Shown here: in pieces, positions 14,625 through 21,826 of the stretch
How the letters are laid out: every line of letters starts with the position of its first letter
Numbering within the stretch: the first letter of the stretch is position 1
Source: an uncultured Clostridia bacterium
Lineage (GTDB): Bacteria; Bacillota; Clostridia; UBA1381; UMGS1253
NCBI GenBank assembly: GCA_934456295.1
Contig: CAKSHB010000022.1
Coordinates: 1-21,826, forward strand
Direction: 5' to 3'
Length of the DNA: 21,826 nucleotides
Made by a program: the position numbers and the translations under genes
Notes under the pieces: generated by a model
The model's database searches: none
Told to the model about the DNA's origin: nothing
The model's input: only the letters and a program-made list of their open reading frames with translations

Positions 14625-16901
14625 ATGAACATTTCACTTGACGGAAAATGGGATTTATACTTTTTTGAACAGAAAAATTACGACGAAACGCCCGAAGTTC
14701 TGACATCAAGGGAGGATATACAAAAGATTTCGTGCAGGGTGCCGGGCAATGTTGAGCTTGATTTATCAAAAAACGGTTATTTGCCGAAGGATTTATATAT
14801 GGGCATGAATATAACCGAAACAGAGAAATTTGAGTCATATGAGTGGTGGTATGAAAAGAGTTTCAGAACACCCGAAAACACAAAAAATCTGTATCTGCAT
14901 TTTGAGGCAGTGGACTGCCTTGCACAGTATTGGCTTAATGGTGAAAAAATCGGTGAGTCGGAAAATATGTTCACAGAGGTTGAATTTGATATTTCAAAAT
15001 ACGTAAAAGCCGGCTGTGACAACAAGCTTCTGGTAAGAATACGTTCTGCTGTACTCGAAAACTATCGGGTAAAACAGAATATGTATTCGGTCGTAAGTTC
15101 ATGGGAGGACCACTCTCCCGCAACAGTGCGCATAAGAAAAGCAGCTCACAGCAAGGGCTGGGACATAATGCCGCGTGCGGTCAGCGCGGGAATATGGAGA
15201 GGCGTTTCGCTTATAAATAAGCCGGATATATATTTTGAGCAGGTGTTTGCAAGTACATATAAATTAGAAGAAAACACGGCGCACATTAAGGTGGCTTTCG
15301 ATATAAAATCAAACAAGATTTTAACGCACAGAAACCACAGTGTAAAGGTATACGGAAGATGCGGCGAGTCGGAATTTTGCGGGGAAAGACCGGTTATATT
15401 TAAGGCTGCCGCGATTTGCTTTGACATAAAAAATCCAAAGCTGTGGTTTCCATACGGATACGGCAAGGCAAATATGTATGACGCGGTAATAGAGCTGTAT
15501 GAGGACGGCGTTCTTATATGTAAAAAAGACTTCAGCTTCGGTGTACGCACGGTTGAGCTTGAGCGCACGGATATCATTGACGGAAAAAACGGAAAATTTA
15601 ATTTTAAGATAAACGGCGTGCAGGTAATGTGCAAAGGCTCAAACTGGGTACCGCTTGACGCGTTTCACAGCCGTGACGCTGCGCGCTATGAGAAAGCGCT
15701 TGAGCTGGTTAAAGATATCGGCTGCAATATTTTAAGATGCTGGGGTGGAAATGTATATGAGGACACATATTTTTATGATTTCTGCGACAGAAACGGCATA
15801 ATGATATGGCAGGATTTCGGCATGGCGTGCAGTGTGTATCCGCTTGATGACGATTTTGCAAAAAAGCTTGAAGCTGAGGTTGAAAGTGTTGTCAAAAAGT
15901 TCAGACAGCATCCTTGCATAGTGGTGTGGTCGGGGGATAACGAGTGTGACGAGAGTTTGTTTCATCACGGTGTTAATCCGAACGAAAATATACTCACAAG
16001 GCAAGTTATACCAAATATTATAAAAATGCATGATATAACCCGTCCGTATCTGCCGAGTTCGCCGTATATATCGCAAAAAGTCTACGACATGCAGGACAGA
16101 AATCTGCTTCCGGAAGCGCATTTATGGGGACCGCGCGATTATTTCAAGAGTGATTTCTATAAAAATTCGGACGCATATTTTGTGAGTGAAACAGGATATC
16201 ACGGTTGTCCTGCCAGAAAGTCGATAGAAAAATTTATTGAAAAGGACTATATTGAAAATTACATGAACAATCCGCAGTGGAACCTTCATTCGACTGACAA
16301 CTATGGCAGCAATCACCGTGTTATGCTTATGCATAATCAGGCGCTGCAATACTTCGGCGCAATTCCGGAGAATTTTGATGATTACACGCTTGCGTCACAA
16401 ATATCGCAGGCAGAGGCGGATAAATTTTTCATCGAACGCATAAGGGTGAGAAAGCCTGTTACGGGCGGAGTTATCTGGTGGAATTTGCTCGACGGATGGC
16501 CGCAGATGTCAGACGCGGTTGTTGATTATTATTTTGAAAAGAAGCTTGCATATGATTATATCAAGCGTTCACAGGCGCCGTTTTCAATAATGGCCTCGGA
16601 AATCGAGGAGTGGAATTTATCAATCTGGGCAGAAAATGACACACTCGAAAAACAGAGTGTAAAATATGAGGTATATGATATTGATACAAATGAGGTTCTT
16701 TTGTCGGGAGAATGTACGGTTGGTGAAAATGGCTCAAGAAAACTCGGCGAGATACCGATTATGTATTCGGAAAAGAGAATGCTTGTGATAAAATGGAGCG
16801 CAAACGGTAAAGAAGGCTTTAACCATTATACCTGCGGCATGCCGGCTTTCTCGTTTGAGCGATATAAAAATTGGCTCAAAAAACTTGGCAGTATAAAATA
16901 A
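14625..16901 (+). CDS. Beta-mannosidase, glycoside hydrolase family 2
   Basis: The 758-residue protein has no signal peptide and is cytoplasmic. It has the GH2 order: a sugar-binding jelly-roll (about 1-195, ending AGIWRGVSL), an immunoglobulin-like domain (about 200-310), and a TIM barrel from about 315 with KGSNWVPLDAF (337-347) and RCWGGNVYED (371-380), the latter typical of beta-mannosidases. VWSGDNECDE gives acid/base E440 after N439, and VSETGYHG gives nucleophile E522. The enzyme would release mannose from the non-reducing end of mannooligosaccharides. AGGAG lies 8 nt before the ATG. The ROK kinase gene follows 20 nt downstream, so the two form an operon. A GH2 enzyme with another beta-glycoside preference is the less likely alternative. 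Confidence 0.92.
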   Translation: MNISLDGKWDLYFFEQKNYDETPEVLTSREDIQKISCRVPGNVELDLSKNGYLPKDLYMGMNITETEKFESYEWWYEKSFRTPENTKNLYLHFEAVDCLAQYWLNGEKIGESENMFTEVEFDISKYVKAGCDNKLLVRIRSAVLENYRVKQNMYSVVSSWEDHSPATVRIRKAAHSKGWDIMPRAVSAGIWRGVSLINKPDIYFEQVFASTYKLEENTAHIKVAFDIKSNKILTHRNHSVKVYGRCGESEFCGERPVIFKAAAICFDIKNPKLWFPYGYGKANMYDAVIELYEDGVLICKKDFSFGVRTVELERTDIIDGKNGKFNFKINGVQVMCKGSNWVPLDAFHSRDAARYEKALELVKDIGCNILRCWGGNVYEDTYFYDFCDRNGIMIWQDFGMACSVYPLDDDFAKKLEAEVESVVKKFRQHPCIVVWSGDNECDESLFHHGVNPNENILTRQVIPNIIKMHDITRPYLPSSPYISQKVYDMQDRNLLPEAHLWGPRDYFKSDFYKNSDAYFVSETGYHGCPARKSIEKFIEKDYIENYMNNPQWNLHSTDNYGSNHRVMLMHNQALQYFGAIPENFDDYTLASQISQAEADKFFIERIRVRKPVTGGVIWWNLLDGWPQMSDAVVDYYFEKKLAYDYIKRSQAPFSIMASEIEEWNLSIWAENDTLEKQSVKYEVYDIDTNEVLLSGECTVGENGSRKLGEIPIMYSEKRMLVIKWSANGKEGFNHYTCGMPAFSFERYKNWLKKLGSIK

Positions 16902-16921
16902 TTCGGAGAGGTAAAACAGCT

Positions 16922-17848
16922 ATGAAACTTCTGGGAATAGATATAGGAGGCACAAAATGCGCTGTTGTATTGGGCGATGAAAAAGGCAATATTTATGAAA
17001 AAACGAGTTTTGAAACAGGGAGCGCCGAATACAGCATAAATAAAATTACCGAGATTGCGCAAAGCTGTTCGGGATTTGAAAAAATCGGTATAAGCTGCGG
17101 CGGACCGCTTGATGCGGAAAGAGGAATTATAATGTCGCCGCCGAATTTGCCCGGTTGGGACAACATACCGATATGCGATATGCTGACAGAGAAGTTTGGC
17201 GTCGGATGCAGGCTTGAAAATGACGCAAACGCGTGTGCGGCGGCAGAGTGGCTTTTCGGCGCAGGCAGAGGCACAAAAAATATGATTTTTCTGACATTCG
17301 GCACAGGCATGGGTGCAGGGCTTATACTTGACGGAAAGCTCTACCGCGGCACAAACGGCAATGCCGGCGAAATCGGGCATGTGAGGCTGGCGGAGTACGG
17401 ACCTGTGGGTTATGGCAAAGCAGGTTCGGCAGAAGGATTTTGCAGCGGAGGCGGAATTGCGCGCATAGGGCGCATGATGGCAGAAGAAAAATTGCAGCGC
17501 GGCATGAACGTTTCATACTGCAAAAATGCGGCGGAGCTGGAAAATATAACGGCAAAAAGCATTGCAAGGTATGCAAATGAGGGAAATGAGGACGCATGCG
17601 AAGTATACAGACTGAGCGGAGAAAAGCTCGGGAGCATGCTGGCGTTGCTTATTGATTTATTAAATCCCGAAAAAATTGTAATAGGCAGTATTTTCGCGCG
17701 TGCACAAAATCTTTTGTGGCAGCATGCAAAAAAGGTCATAGACAGGGAAGCACTTGAATTTTCGGCGGCTGTTTGCAGTGTTGTGCCGGCAGAGCTTGGT
17801 GACACTATAGGCGACCGTGCGGCGATTGCGCTTGCGTCTATGGAATAA
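16922..17848 (+). CDS. ROK-family sugar kinase without the usual zinc-binding cysteines
   Basis: The 308-residue protein has the ATP-binding DIGGTK loop (7-12), catalytic Asp D101 in ENDANAC, a second phosphate loop FGTGMGAG (126-133), and the ROK signature around NGNAGEIGHV (145-154). The family phosphorylates hexoses at O6. Here H153 is kept, but the CxCGxxGCxE motif reads with V162, Y164 and S169 in place of the three zinc cysteines, with E171 retained. GGAGAGG precedes the start at 16922; an in-frame start at 16871 would overlap the previous gene and lacks a binding site. As it follows the beta-mannosidase by 20 nt, mannose (giving mannose 6-phosphate) is the most likely substrate, with glucose or N-acetylmannosamine as alternatives. 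A terminator follows. Confidence 0.9.
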   Translation: MKLLGIDIGGTKCAVVLGDEKGNIYEKTSFETGSAEYSINKITEIAQSCSGFEKIGISCGGPLDAERGIIMSPPNLPGWDNIPICDMLTEKFGVGCRLENDANACAAAEWLFGAGRGTKNMIFLTFGTGMGAGLILDGKLYRGTNGNAGEIGHVRLAEYGPVGYGKAGSAEGFCSGGGIARIGRMMAEEKLQRGMNVSYCKNAAELENITAKSIARYANEGNEDACEVYRLSGEKLGSMLALLIDLLNPEKIVIGSIFARAQNLLWQHAKKVIDREALEFSAAVCSVVPAELGDTIGDRAAIALASME

Positions 17849-17869
17849 AAATAAATAAAATTAATCGGC

Positions 17870-17903
17870 AAAAGTCCGTTTGAATTTTCAAGCGGACTTT
17901 TTT
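17870..17903 (+). terminator. Rho-independent terminator of the mannosidase-ROK operon
   Basis: AAAAGTCCGTTTG pairs with CAAGCGGACTTTT (one G-U pair) around a 6-nt loop, followed by a T-run to 17903. It lies 21 nt after the ROK stop. Confidence 0.85.
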
Positions 17904-17986
17904 ATGTATGAGTATAAAAATCCTTTTTTGAGCAGAATAGATACAATAAAACCAAATATGCGCAAAACAGGGAGATGAAGTTATAT

Positions 17987-19381
17987 ATGAACGAAAACAG
18001 AAAGGGCGGTTTTACGGGAAAAATAGGATTTGTGCTTGCGGCGGCAGGTTCGGCGGTGGGACTCGGCAATTTGTGGCGGTTCCCATATCTGGCGGCAAAA
18101 GACGGCGGAGGCATATTTCTGATTGTATACATTGTGCTTGCGCTGACATTCGGTTTTGCGCTTATGCTGACAGAAATTGCAATAGGCAGAAAGACGCGGA
18201 AAAGCCCTATAGAAGCATACGGAGCGATAAACAAGCGGTTTTCGTTTTTGGGGATACCGGCAGCGGTTGTGCCGCTTATTCTTTTTCCATATTACTGTGT
18301 CATAGGAGGCTGGGTGTGTAAATATTCATTTGATTATATAACAGGAAGAGGCATAAATACTGTCGTCGATGGTTATTTTACGGATTTTATAACTTCGCTT
18401 TGGCAGTCGGGAATGTGGTGTGCGGTATTTTTGGGCGTAAGCGCTGTTGTGGTGTTTTTGGGAGTTGAAAAGGGGATCGAAATGTTTTCAAAACTGCTTA
18501 TGCCCGTTCTCTCATTAATGGTTGTCGGAATTGCATTATATGCCCTCACACTGTCGGACTCCGTAAGCGGAAGAAATGCGGTTGAAGGGCTGAAAATTTA
18601 CATTATACCAAACTTTGACGGCATGAGTATCAGAAAAATTTTCGGAATTTTGCTTGACGCCATGGGGCAGGTTTTCTTTTCGATGAGTCTTGCCATGGGG
18701 GTGATGATAACCTACGGTTCGTATACAAAAAAGGAAACAAATCTTGTTGAGGCGGTAAGCCGGATAGAAATATTCGATACGGTCATCGCTGTTTTTGCCG
18801 GACTTATCATGATTCCTGCCGTGTATACATTTCAGGGAACGGACGGACTTGATACGGCGGGACCGAGCCTTTTGTTTATATCGCTGCCGCGTGTGTTTGC
18901 GCAGATGGGAAACGCGGGGCATGTTATGGGAGCGTTATTTTTTCTGCTTGTGCTTTTTGCAGCGCTCACGTCCTCCGTATCAATTATGGAGGCGGTTGTT
19001 TCCGTAATAATGGACAAATTTAAGCTTGGAAGAAACCGCGCAGTATTGTATTCACTGATATTCTCATCAATTCTTGCGGCGGCAACATGCTTCGGATATA
19101 ATGTGTGGTATTTTGAATATACATTGCCGAACGGCACGAAGGGACAGTTGCTTGATATATTTGATTATTTGATAAACAGTTTGCTTATGCCTGCAGTCGC
19201 ACTTTTTACATGCGTGATGGTCGGGTGGTTCGGTAAAATGAAAGATATGACCGAAGAGATAAAGGCAAACGGCGAAAACTTTGGGCGCGAAGGTTTGTAT
19301 ACGGCTATGGTAAGATATATTGCGCCGGTGTTTCTGACGCTGATTTTGCTGTCATCATTCGGGATATTTAACTTCATATAA
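17987..19381 (+). CDS. Sodium-dependent transporter, neurotransmitter:sodium symporter (NSS/SNF) family
   Basis: The 464-residue membrane protein shows about 11 hydrophobic segments, as in bacterial Tyt1 and MhsT rather than the 12 of LeuT. TM1 carries GSAVGLGNLWRFPYLA (about 21-36), the signature that binds sodium and substrate. TM6 is around GQVFFSMSLAMGVMITYGS, and TM8 contains LTSSVSIMEA for the second sodium site. The family takes up amino acids with Na+; the substrate cannot be read from the sequence. GGGAG at 17970-17974 touches an in-frame ATG at 17975, so the ATG at 17987 (12 nt spacing) is preferred, although the spacing is a little long. The gene is separated from the ROK gene by a terminator, so a role in sugar use is not implied. 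Confidence 0.93.
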   Translation: MNENRKGGFTGKIGFVLAAAGSAVGLGNLWRFPYLAAKDGGGIFLIVYIVLALTFGFALMLTEIAIGRKTRKSPIEAYGAINKRFSFLGIPAAVVPLILFPYYCVIGGWVCKYSFDYITGRGINTVVDGYFTDFITSLWQSGMWCAVFLGVSAVVVFLGVEKGIEMFSKLLMPVLSLMVVGIALYALTLSDSVSGRNAVEGLKIYIIPNFDGMSIRKIFGILLDAMGQVFFSMSLAMGVMITYGSYTKKETNLVEAVSRIEIFDTVIAVFAGLIMIPAVYTFQGTDGLDTAGPSLLFISLPRVFAQMGNAGHVMGALFFLLVLFAALTSSVSIMEAVVSVIMDKFKLGRNRAVLYSLIFSSILAAATCFGYNVWYFEYTLPNGTKGQLLDIFDYLINSLLMPAVALFTCVMVGWFGKMKDMTEEIKANGENFGREGLYTAMVRYIAPVFLTLILLSSFGIFNFI

Positions 19382-19471
19382 CAAAACCGATTTTGCAGGT
19401 TAAGCTTTCGCTTTTTTCGCCGTTTTTAACGGAAAGTTTTCCTGATATAAAAAAACTGCGTGTTAAAAAAT

Positions 19472-19512
19472 AAACCTGCTGCAGCATATGTATTAATGCC
19501 GCGGCAGGTTTT
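19472..19512. terminator. Bidirectional terminator between convergent genes
   Basis: Arms 19472-19487 and 19496-19511 pair over 16 positions with one G-U pair and one mismatch. TTTT follows on the plus strand and TTTATTTTTT on the minus strand. It serves the transporter and the prolyl isomerase genes. The rest of 19382-19533 holds a small CCGTT/AACGG repeat near 19423 and nothing else recognised. Confidence 0.7.
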
Positions 19513-19533
19513 AATCGGTTTAATGTTCTGCAA

Positions 19534-20823
19534 TTACTTTATAAGTTCTGCAATTTCTTCAGCGCTCATATAAATTTCACATTTTGCTGAATTTGTTATC
19601 GCCTCATTCTGCTTGTTGTATTCATTAATACATAATTTCTGGCGCACTTTGTCTGCCGCCGTGTCATTAAAGTCGGGAAGAGGCATTCTTTTGATGATGT
19701 GATAGCCATAGACAGATTCGACAATGCCGCTTGTTTCTCCGGCTTTTAATGATAAAACGGCGTTTTCAAATTCAGAAACCATATCGCCTTTTGTGAATAT
19801 GTATCCGTTCGGATTTGAATTTGCCCCGGGGTCCTCGCTGTATTGAGCCACAAGTTCGGTGAAATTCTCGCCTTTATTAACCTTTGAAAGAACCTCCTCG
19901 GCTCTCTTTCGTGCCTCAGCTTTTTTTGCGTCATCATAAGGGGTACCGGATGCCAAATCGGTTGTCAAAATCAGAATGTGCTGAGCACATATGTATTCGT
20001 CGTTATATATTTTTGCAAGCTGTTCGGCTGTGTAAGTTTGGTTTACGCTGTTTGCGACATAGTATGACAGGCTGTTTACGCACCAGATGTTGCCGAGTGC
20101 ATAATCGGCAAATTTTACATCGGACGCCGCGAGCGTATTGTTGCTGTATAACGTATGGGAGCCGAGATAATCGGCTATTTCGCCGCTGTCAGTAAAGTAG
20201 CCCATATTGATTGCCGTGTCATAATAGGCTACGCAGCTTTTGAAAAAGTCGATTGCCTTTTTTGCAAATTCCAAATCGCCCATTAAACGTCCGTCGGACG
20301 AGATATTTCTGAGCGAACGAAAGTCTGACAGAGTAATGTTGTGGGAATTAACGGTCATAACCGGCTTTTCGTCTGTGATAAGAATTTGTTCGGTCGGCAC
20401 AATATATTCAACACTCATTCCCAGCGTTTCGGAAATAAATCGAAGCGGAACCATGGTTCTGCCGTTATGTTCCTGTGCGGCAGCGTCGAGAGCGACCTGT
20501 TCGCCGTCAACCAAAGCCGTATCGGAACCGATAAAAAGCAATATGTTCTTTCCGTCCTTTTCGATTGATACGCTGTTTTCAGCCGCATTCCATTCAACCG
20601 CCGCTCCGAATTTTTCGGATATTACCCTTACGGGCACCATAGTCCTGTCGTTATATGTATAAGGAGCTGTTTCGAGCACGGTTTTCTCGGTTTGGGTGCC
20701 GGACGGCATTACGGCATACATGTTTTGGGAGCCGATTGTAAATTCAAGTGTGGCAGCATTTGCGCCCGCTGCCGTAAACATAAGTGCGGCACATATTGCC
20801 GCTGAGGTTTTTTTAAAATTCAT
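19534..20823 (-). CDS. Secreted PpiC-type peptidyl-prolyl isomerase with N-terminal stalk domains
   Basis: The 429-residue protein has a signal peptide (hydrophobic 7-20, cleavage near ANA-ATL) and no lipobox cysteine. Two copper amine oxidase N-terminal repeats follow: NDRTMVPVRVISEKFG (58-73) and NGRTMVPLRFISETLG (120-135). A helical SurA/PrsA-like region covers about 160-275. A parvulin domain covers about 278-380, with AQHILI, FTELVAQYSEDPGANSNPNG, and the end segment VESVYGYHIIKRM. A short helical tail follows. Parvulins speed proline isomerisation and help secreted proteins fold; the SurA-like arm suggests a chaperone. GGAGG lies about 9 nt before the start at 20823. PrsA of Firmicutes is normally a lipoprotein, so anchoring by the stalk domain here would be a different solution. 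Confidence 0.88.
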   Translation of the reverse strand: MNFKKTSAAICAALMFTAAGANAATLEFTIGSQNMYAVMPSGTQTEKTVLETAPYTYNDRTMVPVRVISEKFGAAVEWNAAENSVSIEKDGKNILLFIGSDTALVDGEQVALDAAAQEHNGRTMVPLRFISETLGMSVEYIVPTEQILITDEKPVMTVNSHNITLSDFRSLRNISSDGRLMGDLEFAKKAIDFFKSCVAYYDTAINMGYFTDSGEIADYLGSHTLYSNNTLAASDVKFADYALGNIWCVNSLSYYVANSVNQTYTAEQLAKIYNDEYICAQHILILTTDLASGTPYDDAKKAEARKRAEEVLSKVNKGENFTELVAQYSEDPGANSNPNGYIFTKGDMVSEFENAVLSLKAGETSGIVESVYGYHIIKRMPLPDFNDTAADKVRQKLCINEYNKQNEAITNSAKCEIYMSAEEIAELIK

Positions 20824-20879
20824 AGGTATATCCTCCGCTCTGATAAAACAAAATAAAATGTAAAAAATACAGCATAAAT

Positions 20880-20908
20880 ATTGTAACACAAAACAGTGTA
20901 TCAATCAA
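20880..20908 (-). promoter_or_regulatory. Sigma-A promoter of the prolyl isomerase gene
   Basis: On the minus strand TTGATT and TACAAT are separated by 17 nt, about 60 nt before the start codon. Confidence 0.65.
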
Positions 20909-20931
20909 GAAAAATATATGTTGTAAAATTG

Positions 20932-20960
20932 TTGTAAATCAGTTTTTATTATGATAAAAT
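20932..20960 (+). promoter_or_regulatory. Sigma-A promoter of polA
   Basis: TTGTAA and TAAAAT are separated by 17 nt, 60 nt before the polA start codon and back-to-back with the prolyl isomerase promoter. Confidence 0.55.
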
Positions 20961-21020
20961 AGATAAAAACGGTTATGAAAAACGTACATAAAAAACGGAA
21001 ACAAAAAAGGAGCATATGAC

Positions 21021-21826
21021 ATGGCACAGCGCCTTATGATAATAGACGGAAACAGCATAATAAACCGCGCGTTTTACGGTGTGCGCGCGCTTAGCACAAA
21101 GGACGGAACGCCCACAAATGCACTGTACGGATTTTTAAATATTCTGCATAAATATATGCAGGAACTTGAGCCGGAGTATACATGTGTTGCCTTTGATTTG
21201 GCGGCGCCGACATTCAGGCATAAAATGTATGACGGCTATAAGGCTCAGAGAAAGAAAATGCCCGATGATTTGGCTTGCCAGCTTCCTCTTATGAAAGAAA
21301 TTCTCGGTGCAATGAACATAAAAATTCTTGAAAAGGAAGGGTATGAGGCCGACGACATTATCGGCACGGTGGCTGATATATGCGGCAATAAGGGCATAGA
21401 ATGTATTATTGTCACGGGGGACAAAGACGATTTGCAGCTTGCGACGGAAACGACAAAAATATATCTGACAACAACCTCAAAGGGAGCTACGGTGACAGAT
21501 ATATACGACAGAGCGGCAGTGATTGAAAAATACGGAGTCACGCCCGAGAAATTTGTTGATGTAAAGGCGCTTATGGGCGATGCCTCGGATAATATACCGG
21601 GTGTGGCGGGCATTGGCGAAAAAACGGCGCTTGCGCTCATTTCAAAAAACGGCAGCATTGAAAAAATATATGATGACATAGACGGCTGCGGCGCAAAAGG
21701 TGCAACGCTGAAAAAGCTTGAAAACGGAAAAGAGTCCGCTTTTATGAGCAAAAAGCTTGCCGAAATTGACAGGCATGTGCCGATTGATTTTGAGGCAGAT
21801 GACGCGCGGACGGTACAGTATGATAC
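21021..21826 (+). CDS. polA: DNA polymerase I, 5'-3' exonuclease domain (partial, runs off the right edge)
   Basis: The visible 268 residues are the N-terminal 5'-3' exonuclease (FEN-like) domain of Pol I. It begins MAQRLMIIDGNSIINRAFYG, with metal-binding D9. FDLAAPTFRHKMYDGYKAQR (about 59-78) is the arch/DNA-binding region, EADDIIGT (113-120) and TGDKDDLQL (134-142) are acidic metal sites, and LMGDASDNIPGVAGIGEKTA (about 189-208) is the helix-hairpin-helix. Pol I removes RNA primers and fills gaps in repair. AGGAG lies 8 nt before the ATG; an ATG 5 nt upstream is in another frame and stops at once. The 3'-5' exonuclease-like and polymerase domains lie outside the window. Confidence 0.97.
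   Translation, partial: MAQRLMIIDGNSIINRAFYGVRALSTKDGTPTNALYGFLNILHKYMQELEPEYTCVAFDLAAPTFRHKMYDGYKAQRKKMPDDLACQLPLMKEILGAMNIKILEKEGYEADDIIGTVADICGNKGIECIIVTGDKDDLQLATETTKIYLTTTSKGATVTDIYDRAAVIEKYGVTPEKFVDVKALMGDASDNIPGVAGIGEKTALALISKNGSIEKIYDDIDGCGAKGATLKKLENGKESAFMSKKLAEIDRHVPIDFEADDARTVQYD

Noticed and set aside
17970..17989. Transporter start at 17975
   Set aside because: That ATG directly touches the GGGAG ribosome binding site; the in-frame ATG at 17987 is more usable.
1..21826. tRNA, rRNA, CRISPR arrays, insertion sequences, phage genes, toxin-antitoxin or defence modules
   Set aside because: None was recognised on either strand; intergenic DNA is accounted for by promoters, terminators and leaders.

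Overview
The window looks like the chromosome of an anaerobic, endospore-forming member of the Clostridia, probably a gut or rumen type that uses plant polysaccharides. Three things support this: an alpha/beta small acid-soluble spore protein gene; a SpoIIQ-type LytM gene behind a good sigma-F promoter; and several secreted proteins with paired 'copper amine oxidase N-terminal' (stalk) domains, which are common in Clostridia. Ribosome binding sites are strong AGGAGG types and intergenic DNA is AT-rich. No tRNA, rRNA, CRISPR, insertion sequence or prophage gene is visible, and no gap between genes exceeds 300 bases.

Layout. 1-2794: a first sugar block with a GH4 alpha-galactosidase (melA, cut by the left edge), a divergent AraC regulator and a convergent carbohydrate-esterase-like alpha/beta hydrolase. 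2836-4505: mscL and a two-repeat P-loop ATPase of the PRK06851 type. 4524-5780: a tiny eight-cysteine protein with a long, foldable leader, divergent from lexA. 5863-7036: spore genes (SASP and spoIIQ). 7061-17901: the main carbohydrate block, with a very large secreted heparinase II/III-like lyase, a secreted GH26-like mannanase, a second AraC regulator, a cytoplasmic GH2 beta-mannosidase and a ROK sugar kinase. 17987-19381: an 11-TM NSS-family sodium symporter. 19472-20823: a secreted PpiC-type prolyl isomerase carrying a stalk domain. 21021-end: polA, cut by the right edge.

How the genes may work together (inference). The GH26 enzyme would cut mannan outside the cell, and oligosaccharides would enter by a transporter not in this window. 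MelA would remove galactose, the esterase acetyl groups, GH2 would release mannose, and the ROK kinase would phosphorylate it. Together this resembles galactomannan use. The two AraC regulators sit divergent from melA and from the GH2-ROK operon, as pathway activators often do. The large lyase does not fit a neutral mannan pathway and may serve an acidic polysaccharide.

No clearly new multi-gene system is visible. The observations most worth following are the structured leader of the eight-cysteine gene beside lexA, and the stalk domain shared by three secreted proteins of different function.
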